Of a DNA stretch of 64,000 nt, positions 16,838 through 24,703 are shown piece by piece. Position 1 is the stretch's first letter, and the number at the start of each line of letters is the position of its first letter. The position numbers and the translations under genes were made by a program. The notes below the pieces were generated by a model. It searched no databases. It saw only the letters and a list, made by a program, of their open reading frames with translations, and had not been told where the DNA came from. The stretch is from positions 62,001 to 126,000 of the forward strand of contig NZ_VFPU01000002.1 of assembly GCF_006716885.1 (NCBI RefSeq), written 5' to 3'. This DNA is from Ornithinimicrobium humiphilum. GTDB taxonomy: Bacteria; Actinomycetota; Actinomycetes; Actinomycetales; Dermatophilaceae.

Positions 16838-17517
16838 GACGCCACCCACGGGAAGACCTGCCGCAGGACCGCCAGGACGCCCCACGTGTAGGCCACCAGG
16901 GTCACCGGCTTGAGCAGCAGGATGACGAGCAGGAAGGTGCGCAGCCGCATGGGGGTCAGCCCGGCGAGCGAGCACAGCAGGTCGTCGGGAGCGAGGGGCA
17001 GCGCGATCGCGACGGCGAACCACCGCGGGAAGGACGGGTGCCCCAACCACCCCAGGTAGCGCTCGACCGTGGCCGGACGGAAGCGGGCCGTGACGAGGTC
17101 GGCGCCGACGTGCCGGGTCAGCAGGAAGACCGCGGTGGACCCCAGGCAGGTCGCGACGTAGGCGGCCAGCGTGCCGACCACCGGACCGAAGATCAGTGGT
17201 GCGGCGACGAGCGTGGCCGAGCCCGGCAGCACGGGCACGAGCGACTCGCTGGCGCCCAGGAAGGCGTAGGCGACCGGGGCCCACGGGCCGAAGCCGTCGA
17301 CGGTCTCCCGCAGCCGCGTCACCGAGGTGAGGGTGCCCGAGGTGATGCCCCAGACCACGAGCCCGGCCAGCACCAGCCAGCCGACGACGGCCGTGCGCCG
17401 CGACCAGCGCAACAGGGCGAGGGCCTGCGGCGTGCGCTCGCGGGTCGGGGACGGCGCCTCCTCCGTCGCGGTCTCCCGCTCCACGACGGTCGCGGCGCAT
17501 CCGTCGGCCGCGCTCAT
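16834..17517 (-). CDS. TVP38/TMEM64-family membrane protein
   Basis: 227 residues with a cytoplasmic, acidic N-terminus and about five membrane helices. The SNARE-associated (PF09335) core is visible: GASESLVPVLPGSATLVAAPLIFGP, then GTLAAYVATCLGSTAVFLLTRHVGADL, and PRWFAVAIALPLAPDDLLCSLAGL. DedA/TVP38 proteins act as lipid scramblases or flippases in several systems. It is sandwiched between two glycosyltransferases with ATGA overlaps on both sides, which suggests that it moves the glycolipid they make, or its precursor, across the membrane. The function is inferred from context. Confidence 0.82.
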   Translation of the reverse strand: MSAADGCAATVVERETATEEAPSPTRERTPQALALLRWSRRTAVVGWLVLAGLVVWGITSGTLTSVTRLRETVDGFGPWAPVAYAFLGASESLVPVLPGSATLVAAPLIFGPVVGTLAAYVATCLGSTAVFLLTRHVGADLVTARFRPATVERYLGWLGHPSFPRWFAVAIALPLAPDDLLCSLAGLTPMRLRTFLLVILLLKPVTLVAYTWGVLAVLRQVFPWVAS

Positions 17518-18725
17518 GCCGCCCACCGTGCGGTCCCGACCGAGCCGCGGGCCCGGTCGTAGGCGGCGCAGACGTCCTGGGCGAAGGCGTCCCGCCCGAA
17601 GCCGGCCGCGGTGAGGGTGGCCCCGTGCGACCAGCGGCGGCGCAGCCCGGCGTCGCGCACCACCCAGGTGAGGGCGCGGGCGAAGTCGTCCGGGGTGCGG
17701 TAGCGACGGCCGTTGTGCCCGTCGCGGACCACACCGTCGAGCGAGGGGTCGTCCCGGCACAGGACCGGCACCCCGCTCGCGAGGGCCTCGAGGAAGGTCA
17801 GGCCCTGCGTCTCGCTGCGCGAGGCCGAGACGAAGAGGTCGGCGAGACGGTAGTAGTCCGGCACCCGGGCCGGCTCGACGGCGCCGACGAAACGGACGCG
17901 GTCGGTCAGCCCGAGCCGCTCCACCTGACCTCGGAGCGCTCCGGCCTGGGGTCCGTCCCCGGCGACGACGAGCTGCCAGGGCTCCTGCCGCACGCCGGCC
18001 AGCAGCTCGATGACCTCGGCGACGTTCTTCTCCGCCGCCAGCCGGCCCAGGCTGAGGATCACCGGCACGCCGGGCGCCAGGCCGAGCCGCGCCCGCAGCT
18101 CCTCCGACGGCGGGCCGGGGGTGAACCGGGTGAGGTCGACCCCTGTCGGCACCACCGCGACCGGCACACGGATGCCGTAGCCCCGCAGCAGGCGCTCGAT
18201 CTTGGCCGTCGGGGCGATCACGGTGTCGGTCCGGTTGAGGGTCTGCCGCGCGAAGCGGGCGGCGAGGGCCCGCCCGGTCGGCTCGTGCGGGAAGAAGTAG
18301 TGCGTGTAGTCGGCGTAGAGCGTGTGGTAGGTGTGCACGTGCGGTGCGTCGAGCCGGCGCGCGAGGCGACGGGCCCACCAGAACGCCACGAACTCGGTGT
18401 GCGAGTGCAGCACGTCCGGCTGCCAGCCGACGAGGTCGGCGAAGGTGCGGGCGTCGACCGGCCGTCCGAGCCGGGCCGCGGGATAGATCGTGCTGGCGTC
18501 CAGCGACGGCAGGCGGTAGACGCCGTCGTCCACCGTGGTGCGGCGCCCGGGGCCGACCGTCAGGACGCGGACGTCGTGACCGGCCTCGAGCAGCCCCGAC
18601 CGCAGCTCCTCGACCGAGGTCGTCACGCCGTTGACGGTCGGGCGGAAGGAGTCGGAGAGCAGCAGGACGCGACGGGGTCGCGCAGGTCGCCAGACCGCCG
18701 TCGGGCGCACGCCGGAAGGACACAT
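17514..18725 (-). CDS. Glycosyltransferase family 4 protein (diacylglycerol glucosyltransferase-like)
   Basis: 403 residues from ATG 18725. The N-terminal half reads RRVLLLSDSFRPTVNGVTTS, then HSHTEFVAFWWAR and HTYHTLYADYTHYF; the C-terminal half has LSLGRLAAEKNVAEVIELLAG, VVAGDGPQ and SRSETQGLTFLEALASGVPVL (EX7E motif). The pattern DSFxPxxNGVxxS with HTYH is typical of enzymes that glucosylate diacylglycerol or phosphatidyl-inositol. It is the first gene of the GT4/TVP38/GT4 operon. No good ribosome site precedes ATG 18725. A 14-base perfect palindrome lies 59 bases upstream. Confidence 0.82.
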   Translation of the reverse strand: MCPSGVRPTAVWRPARPRRVLLLSDSFRPTVNGVTTSVEELRSGLLEAGHDVRVLTVGPGRRTTVDDGVYRLPSLDASTIYPAARLGRPVDARTFADLVGWQPDVLHSHTEFVAFWWARRLARRLDAPHVHTYHTLYADYTHYFFPHEPTGRALAARFARQTLNRTDTVIAPTAKIERLLRGYGIRVPVAVVPTGVDLTRFTPGPPSEELRARLGLAPGVPVILSLGRLAAEKNVAEVIELLAGVRQEPWQLVVAGDGPQAGALRGQVERLGLTDRVRFVGAVEPARVPDYYRLADLFVSASRSETQGLTFLEALASGVPVLCRDDPSLDGVVRDGHNGRRYRTPDDFARALTWVVRDAGLRRRWSHGATLTAAGFGRDAFAQDVCAAYDRARGSVGTARWAA

Positions 18726-18783
18726 GCGGCGATCGTGCAGGTCACCGGCGGCCGCTGTCGTCAGTCTGTGGTCCCGTCCCTGT

Positions 18784-18797
18784 CCGACCATGGTCGG
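18784..18797. promoter_or_regulatory. Perfect 14-base palindrome upstream of the glycosyltransferase operon
   Basis: CCGACCATGGTCGG reads the same on both strands, with no spacer, in the promoter region of the operon starting at 18725. It may be a repressor site; no regulator gene lies beside it. The surrounding 18726-19006 carries no gene. Confidence 0.4.
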
Positions 18798-19006
18798 TCC
18801 CGGGCGCCGTGGACGTGCTGCGACGGTCGATGTCTGGGTGGCGAGCGGCATACCCCGAGCCTGTCGGCCCGGCGTGCCGCGCACCATCGTGCGAACCGGC
18901 CGGTCGCAGGGGGGCTAGCCCCACCCCTCCGGCCGGGACGCGTGGGTCAGGCGGCGCGGGCCTCGGGGTCGGCGATAGAGCGGCCGCCTCGAGGACGCAC
19001 TCGGGT

Positions 19007-19192
19007 CTATCTGTGCGCCGACCGGTCGGGCAGGTCGTTCCACCCGCAGACGGGGCAGATCTGGAACTTGGCGGGCTCCCGTGACAGCTCTCCACCGAGG
19101 GCTCCGCGCACCTCCTCGATCACCGCCCGGAGCAGCGTGCGCCGCTGGCACCGTGGGCACTCGCCCTGCTGGTCGTTCTCGGTCTCGGCCAT
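19007..19192 (-). CDS. Small zinc-ribbon protein
   Basis: 61 residues from ATG 19192 (MAETENDQQGECPRCQRRTL). Two CxxC knuckles, CPRC near residue 12 and CPVC near residue 46 (CPVCGWNDL), would hold one zinc ion. Between them is a short acidic/hydrophobic helix. It resembles CPCC-type or DUF-class zinc ribbons used in nucleic-acid or protein binding, but I recognise no specific family. It stands alone, with about 280 bases before the next gene. Confidence 0.6.
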   Translation of the reverse strand: MAETENDQQGECPRCQRRTLLRAVIEEVRGALGGELSREPAKFQICPVCGWNDLPDRSAHR

Positions 19193-19213
19193 GCCCCAGC
19201 ATGGCACCGGCAC

Positions 19214-19435
19214 GGCGCGCTGGGAAGGGCGTCACGCACCCGCGCCCGACAGTGGTTGTGGCGCAACCGATGAAAATCTTCCAGGAAAGGTTGCCGGAGA
19301 CGGGTGTGCAGCCATAACGTACAGCCCGGCGCACTCTGCAAGAACCCTGCGAAGGAGCAGGGTTCGCGGTCTGGCCGGTCCCGCGGGACCGACGGGGCCA
19401 CGGCGACACCGTGCGCCAGGAAAGGTTCGACTCTG
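19214..19435 (+). promoter_or_regulatory. Leader region of the LVIVD gene with a hairpin and a repeated ribosome-site word
   Basis: CCAGGAAAGGTT occurs twice, at 19281-19292 and 19416-19427; the second copy is the ribosome site of the ATG at 19436. Between them GAACCCTGC (19342-19350) and GCAGGGTTC (19357-19365) form a perfect nine-pair hairpin with a six-base loop. The layout suggests a structured 5' untranslated region, perhaps with a decoy ribosome site. Confidence 0.45.
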
Positions 19436-21286
19436 ATGGCCATCAGATCATCTGTGCAGCGCAAGTGGGCAGGGCCCATGGCCGCTGCTGCAGCGCTCGT
19501 CCTGAGCATGGGCGTGGCCCCTGCTACCGCCCAGGACGACTACCCCTCCACCACCGACCCGCGTGCGTCGCTCCAGCCCGGTGAGTCCGTGTCCTCGGGC
19601 ATGAACCTCGTGGCGCACTTCCCGAAGTCCCAGCAGGCCTTCCCCGGGTCCGGCTCGTACAACTCCGACATGGCGTTCACCGGCAACCACGCCATCCAGG
19701 GCAACTACGACGGCTTCACGGTCTACGACATCTCCGACCCGAAGAACCCGACGATCGAGGTGTCGGTCTTCTGCCCCGGCAGCCAGAACGACGTCAACGT
19801 CTACGGCAACCTGATGTTCACCTCCGTGGAGGCCACCGGCGGGCGCGTCGACTGCGTCGCCGGCGGCGCCAACGCCCAGAACCGCGCGCGCGGCGTGCGC
19901 ATCTGGGACATCAGCGACATCAGCAACCCGCAGCAGGTCGCCGTCATCCAGACCTGCCGCGGCTCGCACACCAACCGCCTGGTCGAGGACCCCAACGACC
20001 CCGACCACGTCTACATCTACAACAGCGGCACCTCGGGCCAGCGCTCCGCGTCCGAGTACGTCCACACCCCCGAGGGTTACGTCAACGGCCGCTGCCAGCA
20101 GACCAGCGCGACCAGCCCCAACCCCTCGCAGTGGATGATCGAGATCATCAAGGTGCCGGTGAAGAACCCCGCCGCGGCCTCGGTCATCAAGGAGTGGCGC
20201 CTGTTCGCCGACGAGGAGACCGGCGCGCCCAACGGCCTGCAGAACGGCCCGACCCGCTCCGGCCACCCGTGCAGCACCACGCCGAACCCGTTCAACCCCT
20301 CGGCGGCCAACTCGTGCTCGCCGGCCGGCAGCAACTACTCGCCGTCGCCGAACTCCACGACCTGCCACGACATCACGGTCTACCCGGAGATCGGGCTGGC
20401 CGCCGGCGCCTGCCAGGGCAACGGCATCCTGATCGACATCTCGAACCCGGCCGACCCGGTCCGGCTCGACCACGTGGCTGACGAGAACTTCGCCTACTGG
20501 CACTCGGCCAACTTCAACAACGACGGCACCACCGTGATGTTCACCGACGAGTGGGGCGGCGGCAGCGGCCCCCGCTGCGTCGCCAACCACCGTATGGAGT
20601 GGGGCGCCAACGCGTTCTTCACCATCGACCGCAGCGGCCCCAAGCCCAAGCTGGAGTTCCAGAGCTACTACAAGCTCCCGGCCGCCCAGGGCAACACCGA
20701 GAACTGCGTCGCCCACCAGGCGAACATCCTCCCGGTGCCCGGCCGTGACGTCATGGTCCAGGCCTGGTACCAGGGCGGCGCGACGCTGCTCGACTTCACC
20801 GACCCCGCCAACCCGCGCGAGATCGGCTACTTCGACCGCGGCGCGATCAACCCGACCGCCACGGTGCTGGGCGGCTACTGGTCCACCTACTGGTACAACG
20901 GCAACGTCTACGGCTCGGAGATCAACCGCGGCTTCGACGTCCACGAGGTGCTGGCGACCGCTGACCTGACGGCCAACGAGCTGGCTGCCGCCAAGACCGT
21001 CCAGCTCGCCGAGCACAACGCGATGTCGATGCGCCAGTACGAGTGGGCGCCCAGCTTCACCGTCGTCCGGGCCCACATGGACCAGGTCGCGCGTGACGGC
21101 GACATCAAGGCCAACAAGCTGGCCAACGTCACCAAGATGGTCGACAAGGCCGAGGACGCCTCCGGCAAGAACGCCAAGAACGCGATCGCGCAGCTGCGCG
21201 CCGCGTCCAACCAGCTCGACACCAACGACCCGTGGCAGGCCAAGCTGCACGCCGCGATCGTCGCGCTGATGGCCGACCTGGCCTGA
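19436..21286 (+). CDS. Large secreted LVIVD-repeat protein
   Basis: 616 residues. Signal peptide (RKWAGPMAAAAALVLSMGVAPATA-Q, cut near residue 32), then a beta-propeller-like body with LVIVD-type repeats: FTVYDISDPKNPTIEV, VRIWDISDISNPQQVAV, ILIDISNPADPVRLDHV and TLLDFTDPANPREIGYF. Between repeats lie Cys-rich loops (TTCHDITVYPEIGLAAGACQG). The last 110 residues form an Ala/Lys/Asn-rich helical tail (KANKLANVTKMVDKAEDA). No enzyme motif is visible. LVIVD proteins are surface or extracellular, and most are uncharacterised. Expression looks strong: consistent GC-ending codons and a good ribosome site. Terminators follow at 21297 and 21343. Confidence 0.82.
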   Translation: MAIRSSVQRKWAGPMAAAAALVLSMGVAPATAQDDYPSTTDPRASLQPGESVSSGMNLVAHFPKSQQAFPGSGSYNSDMAFTGNHAIQGNYDGFTVYDISDPKNPTIEVSVFCPGSQNDVNVYGNLMFTSVEATGGRVDCVAGGANAQNRARGVRIWDISDISNPQQVAVIQTCRGSHTNRLVEDPNDPDHVYIYNSGTSGQRSASEYVHTPEGYVNGRCQQTSATSPNPSQWMIEIIKVPVKNPAAASVIKEWRLFADEETGAPNGLQNGPTRSGHPCSTTPNPFNPSAANSCSPAGSNYSPSPNSTTCHDITVYPEIGLAAGACQGNGILIDISNPADPVRLDHVADENFAYWHSANFNNDGTTVMFTDEWGGGSGPRCVANHRMEWGANAFFTIDRSGPKPKLEFQSYYKLPAAQGNTENCVAHQANILPVPGRDVMVQAWYQGGATLLDFTDPANPREIGYFDRGAINPTATVLGGYWSTYWYNGNVYGSEINRGFDVHEVLATADLTANELAAAKTVQLAEHNAMSMRQYEWAPSFTVVRAHMDQVARDGDIKANKLANVTKMVDKAEDASGKNAKNAIAQLRAASNQLDTNDPWQAKLHAAIVALMADLA

Positions 21287-21296
21287 GCTCCCGACC

Positions 21297-21327
21297 GGTG
21301 ACGGGGTCGCCCTGCGGCCCCGTCACC
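21297..21327 (+). terminator. Terminator of the LVIVD gene
   Basis: GGTGACGGGG (21297-21306) pairs with CCCCGTCACC (21318-21327), 11-base loop, ten bases after the stop codon. Confidence 0.65.
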
Positions 21328-21342
21328 GCCGGCCTCACGACG

Positions 21343-21384
21343 AACGGGGCGCCCGCGGTCCTTCCGGACCACGGGCGCCCCGTT
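21343..21384. terminator. Long bidirectional terminator
   Basis: AACGGGGCGCCCGCGGTCC pairs with GGACCACGGGCGCCCCGTT around TTCC, with one bulged base. It lies between the convergent LVIVD and DUF305 genes and ends in CCTTCG. It probably stops transcripts from both sides. Confidence 0.75.
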
Positions 21385-21398
21385 CCTTCGTCTGCGGC

Positions 21399-22109
21399 TC
21401 AGCCCCCGATGGTGAAGGGCTGCGCCCCCCGCTCCGCGAGCATGGCGAGCATCCGGTCCATCTCGATGCGCTGGTCGGAGTCGACCTCCTTGGCGATGTT
21501 GAAGACCCAGGAGTCCTGCCCCGCCTCGGCCGTGAAGAGCTCGTCGACCATGACCAGTGCGCCCTCGTGGTGCATGTACATGTACTGCAGGAAGAGCGTG
21601 TCGAACTCCTCGCCCTCGGCCGCCCGCAGCTCGGCCATCTGCGCGTCGGTGAGGATGCCGGGCATCGGCTCCCCGTCGCCGTGCGCGTGACCGCCGGGCG
21701 AGCCGAGGTCGAAGACCGGCTCCCCCCGCTCGCGCAGCCAGTCCTGCATCAGCTCGATCTCGCCCTCCTGGGACAGCTGCATCCGCTCGGCGAAGAGGGC
21801 GACCTCCTCGCTCGCGCCGCGCTCGGGCACGAGGGCGGTCATCTCCAGCGCCTGGGCGTGGTGCAGCAGCATGCCGCGCAGGAAGTCCAGGTCCTCCTCG
21901 ACGACGAGGTCGGGCATCTCCGGGAACGCGGTCAACGTGGTGTTGGCCTCACCGGGAGCACCGCCCTGCAGGATGCGGCCGGTGGGGGCCGCCTGGCCGG
22001 TGGGCCCGGCGTCGGCGGCGTCGCCGGTGCACCCCGCCAGGAGCACGCCGACGATGGTCACGGTCACGGGAAGCGCAGCGGCACGGGCTGCACGGGAACT
22101 GCTCGTCAC
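21399..22109 (-). CDS. DUF305 lipoprotein
   Basis: 236 residues from GTG 22109, which has GGAGAG six bases upstream. Signal peptide with lipobox VGVLLAGC, then a helical DUF305 (ferritin-like) domain with paired histidines: FLRGMLLHHAQALEMTALV, and in the second half FLQYMYMHHEGALVMVDELF. A short GGHAHGDGEPMPG loop could add metal ligands. DUF305 proteins often sit beside copper genes and may bind metal outside the cell, but this copy has no metal gene next door. Function unknown. Confidence 0.82.
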   Translation of the reverse strand: MTSSSRAARAAALPVTVTIVGVLLAGCTGDAADAGPTGQAAPTGRILQGGAPGEANTTLTAFPEMPDLVVEEDLDFLRGMLLHHAQALEMTALVPERGASEEVALFAERMQLSQEGEIELMQDWLRERGEPVFDLGSPGGHAHGDGEPMPGILTDAQMAELRAAEGEEFDTLFLQYMYMHHEGALVMVDELFTAEAGQDSWVFNIAKEVDSDQRIEMDRMLAMLAERGAQPFTIGG

Positions 22110-22234
22110 GGTCTCTCCATCGAGGTCGTCGTTCGGGCGCCCACAGACGCCGGCGGCCAGTGTATGTTGCGGCTGCACAAAGACCAAGGGGTGCGGGCCA
22201 CCGAACGAGGCTCGGCCGGAGGCGACCTCCGCGG

Positions 22235-22696
22235 TCAGACCGAGGCTCGCTCCAGCACCCGCGAGAGGAAGGTGCCGAGCAGCTCCAGCTCGTCGTCGGT
22301 CATCCCCTCGAGGAAGATGCCGCGCACCGCGCGGACGTGCCCGGGCGCGGCCGCCTCGAGGGCAGCGCGACCCTCGTCGGTCAGCATGACGAACGAGCCG
22401 CGGCCGTCCTCCTGGCAGTCCTGCTTGGCGACCAGCCCACGGGCGGCCATCCGGCGCAGGTGGTGCGAGAGCCGGCTGCGCTCCCAGTCCATCTGGTCGG
22501 CCAGTGCGGAGATCCGCAGCCGCTCGTCGGGCGCCTCGGAGAGCACGACGAGGGTCTCGAAGTCCTGGAGCGACAGCTCGCTGTCCTGCGCCAGGGCACG
22601 ACCTAGGGCGGCCGGCAGCTCGGTCTGCACGCGCAGCCAGCGTCGCCAGACGGCCATCTCACGCTCGTTCAGCCAGGGCACCTCGGTCTCGGACAT
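22235..22696 (-). CDS. MarR-family transcriptional regulator
   Basis: 153 residues, the usual MarR length. The winged helix runs from about residue 38 to 110: LSLQDFETLVVLSEAPDERL, then ISALADQMDWERSRLSHHLRRM (recognition helix) and the wing CQEDGRGSFVMLTDEG. MDWERSRLSHHL is typical of a subgroup often found beside redox or ring-metabolism genes. It is divergent from the YceI gene, and a near-palindrome lies between them, so it probably represses yceI and itself. No ligand can be named. Confidence 0.87.
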   Translation of the reverse strand: MSETEVPWLNEREMAVWRRWLRVQTELPAALGRALAQDSELSLQDFETLVVLSEAPDERLRISALADQMDWERSRLSHHLRRMAARGLVAKQDCQEDGRGSFVMLTDEGRAALEAAAPGHVRAVRGIFLEGMTDDELELLGTFLSRVLERASV

Positions 22697-22744
22697 GACT
22701 CCACCCTAGCAGGTACTTGACACGTCATGCACTTGCGTTCTAAC

Positions 22745-22764
22745 GTTGTTGACGGATCAACGAC
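22745..22764. promoter_or_regulatory. Inverted repeat between marR and yceI (MarR operator candidate)
   Basis: GTTGTTGACGGATCAACGAC: eight-base arms GTTGTTGA/TCAACGAC with one mismatch around CGGA. It lies 26 bases before the yceI ATG, in a typical repressor position. A TTGACA at 22717-22722 with an AT-rich stretch downstream (TTCTAACGTT) may be the yceI promoter. Confidence 0.55.
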
Positions 22765-22789
22765 CACCCCCCGTTCCCAGGAGGAACCC

Positions 22790-23356
22790 ATGACCGACGC
22801 TCAGACCACCACCGCCACCGTTCGCGACCTCGCCGGCACCTACACCATCGACCCGGCGCACTCGCGTCTCGGCTTCTCGGCCCGTCACGCGATGGTGACC
22901 AAGGTCCGCGGCGCCTTCAACGAGGTCTCCGGCACCGCCACCACCGGCCCGGACCTGGAGGGCGCCTCGGTCGAGGTGACCATCCAGGCCGCCAGCATCG
23001 ACACCCGCCAGGCGGACCGCGACGGCCACCTGCGCTCCGCGGACTTCTTCGACGTGGAGACCTACCCGACGCTGACCTTCCGCTCCACCGAGGTCACCGC
23101 GGCCGACGACACCACCCTGCGCGTCACCGGCGACCTGACCGTCAAGGACGTCACCCGTCCCGTGAGCTTCGACCTGGAGTTCCTCGGCTCCGCCCAGGAC
23201 CCGTTCGGCAACGTCCGCGTGGGCTTCGAGGGCTCCACCGAGATCAGCCGCAAGGACTTCGGCCTGACCTGGAACGCCGCCCTCGAGACCGGTGGCTTCC
23301 TCGTCTCCGACAAGGTCGTCCTCGAGTTCGAGATCTCGGCGATCAAGGCCGCCTGA
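22790..23356 (+). CDS. YceI-family lipid-binding-fold protein
   Basis: 188 residues with the YceI beta-barrel signature: TYTIDPAHSRLGFSARHAMV at the start, GHLRSADFFDVETYPTLTF in the middle, and FDLEFLGSAQDPFGNVRVGF, then FGLTWNAALETGGFLVSDKV near the end. YceI barrels bind polyprenoid or fatty-acid-like ligands. There is no signal peptide, so this copy is cytoplasmic. AGGAGGAA lies seven bases before the ATG. It faces a MarR regulator and ends at a perfect terminator. Family members are often induced by base or oxidative stress, but the role here is unknown. Confidence 0.9.
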   Translation: MTDAQTTTATVRDLAGTYTIDPAHSRLGFSARHAMVTKVRGAFNEVSGTATTGPDLEGASVEVTIQAASIDTRQADRDGHLRSADFFDVETYPTLTFRSTEVTAADDTTLRVTGDLTVKDVTRPVSFDLEFLGSAQDPFGNVRVGFEGSTEISRKDFGLTWNAALETGGFLVSDKVVLEFEISAIKAA

Positions 23357-23397
23357 CCGAGGCACCGCGCCCGGGCCCCACGGCCCGACCACGCCAC

Positions 23398-23431
23398 GGA
23401 CCCCCACCGCTCGGACGAGCGGTGGGGGTCC
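23398..23431. terminator. Terminator between yceI and the aldo/keto reductase gene
   Basis: GGACCCCCACCGCTC and GAGCGGTGGGGGTCC form a perfect 15-pair stem with the loop GGAC, followed by TTCG. It can serve both convergent genes. Confidence 0.8.
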
Positions 23432-23456
23432 TTCGCGTGCGCGAGGTATGCCGTCG

Positions 23457-24296
23457 TCAGCGCATCTGGGTGAACTCGGCCGTCCGCGGGTCGGGGAACA
23501 TCCGCTCCTGCGTGTCCAGACCGGTGACGGCGGCCATCTGGGCCTCGTCGAGCTCGAAGCCGAAGAGGTCGATGTTGGTGGCGATGCGCTCCGGCGTCAC
23601 CGACTTGGGCAGGACCACGCGGCCCTGCTGGAGGTGCCAGCGCAACACGACCTGGGCGGGCGTGACGCCGAGCTGCTCCGCGAGGTCGACCACGACCGGC
23701 AGGTCCAGGTCGGCCGCCTGGCCGATCGGTGCATAGGCCTCGACGACCATGCCGGCCTCGACGGAGGCGCGCTGGGCGTCGGGCTGCTGGAAGGAGGGGT
23801 GGACCTCGATCTGGTTGACCGCGGGGACGACCTCGGCCACGGAGAGCAGCTCGGCCACGTGCTCGGGCAGGAAGTTGGAGATGCCGATCGCGCGGACGGC
23901 ACCCTCGGCGTAGAGCTTCTCGAAGGCGCGCCAGGTCTCGGGCGCCAGGCCCTTGGTCGGCACCGGCCAGTGGATGAGGTAGAGGTCGACCACGTCGACG
24001 TCCAGCGCCTTCCGGCTGGCCTCGAAGGCCCTCAGGGCCGCGTCGAAGCCCTGGTCGCCGTTGCGCAGCTTGGTCGTGACGAAGACGTCCTCGCGGGGCA
24101 GGCCGCTGGCACGCAGGGCGGCGCCCACCCCGGCCTCGTTGTAGTAGCCGGCGGCGGTGTCGATATGGCGGTAGCCGCTCTCCAGGGCGGTCTCCACGAC
24201 GCGCTGCGTCTCCGCCTCGTCCACCTGGAAGGTGCCGAACCCGACCTGCGGGATCCGGACACCGTTGTTGAGCTCGAGCATCGGCTGGTTGGTCAT
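23457..24296 (-). CDS. Aldo/keto reductase (AKR5-like)
   Basis: 279 residues, an (alpha/beta)8-barrel NADPH-dependent oxidoreductase. The catalytic tetrad can be placed: Asp in GYRHIDTAAGYYNE, Tyr in the same motif, Lys in VFVTTKLRNGD and His in LYLIHWPVP. The cofactor-binding IPKS-like motif appears as VVLPKSVTPERIATNIDLFG. The closest well-known group is AKR5 (2,5-diketo-D-gluconate reductase and relatives), with broad carbonyl substrates. It is monocistronic and divergent from the small gene at 24326. Confidence 0.9.
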   Translation of the reverse strand: MTNQPMLELNNGVRIPQVGFGTFQVDEAETQRVVETALESGYRHIDTAAGYYNEAGVGAALRASGLPREDVFVTTKLRNGDQGFDAALRAFEASRKALDVDVVDLYLIHWPVPTKGLAPETWRAFEKLYAEGAVRAIGISNFLPEHVAELLSVAEVVPAVNQIEVHPSFQQPDAQRASVEAGMVVEAYAPIGQAADLDLPVVVDLAEQLGVTPAQVVLRWHLQQGRVVLPKSVTPERIATNIDLFGFELDEAQMAAVTGLDTQERMFPDPRTAEFTQMR

Positions 24297-24325
24297 CCTC
24301 CCAGCCTACGGTCGACACTGGAGGG

Positions 24326-24682
24326 GTGCCGTCCGAGTCCGGGGGCCCCGAGCGGGCCTGGGAGCAGGAGGCGGAGCGTGCGATCGCCGACCGCCTCGCG
24401 GTCCTGCTGCCCGGGCTGGTCGGGCGCCGCGTGCCGGTGCGCGCCGTCGACCGCGGCCCCCTCGAAAAGGTCGGCCGGCTGCGGATGGCCGACGGCACCA
24501 CCCTGCTCGTCGCGGGGCTCGACGGCGGCCTGGCGCGGGTCGCCCGCGCCCTCCACGAGCGCCACGCGGTGGTCCTGACGGGCTGGTCGCGCGGCCCCGA
24601 GGGGGTCGTCGTCACGCTCGGCGGCGTGTCCGGTCAGACGGCCACCCACCTGCGGGTCCGTGGCCTCGACCAGCCCGACTGA
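24326..24682 (+). CDS. Hypothetical protein, 118 residues
   Basis: GTG start at 24326 is the best in-frame start. Its only GA-rich lead (GGAGGG) touches the codon, so the true start may differ or the message may be leaderless. The protein has an acidic N-terminal helix (AWEQEAERAIADRLAVLLPG) and several short beta-like segments; no membrane helix, no cysteine and no motif that I know. Codon use and third-position GC are like the neighbours, so it is probably real. It points away from the aldo/keto reductase gene and ends convergent with pabAB. Confidence 0.5.
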   Translation: MPSESGGPERAWEQEAERAIADRLAVLLPGLVGRRVPVRAVDRGPLEKVGRLRMADGTTLLVAGLDGGLARVARALHERHAVVLTGWSRGPEGVVVTLGGVSGQTATHLRVRGLDQPD

Positions 24683-24703
24683 AGGCATACCCCGCCCTGA
24701 TCC

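Noticed and set aside
14990..16891. Long plus-strand frame opposite the ycnI and glycosyltransferase genes
   Set aside because: Low-complexity Gly/Arg/Val translation and no ribosome site; the minus-strand genes have recognisable family motifs.
18909..18924. GGGGCTAGCCCC palindrome as terminator of the small zinc-ribbon gene
   Set aside because: Only a six-pair stem with no loop, 85 bases after the stop; not convincing.
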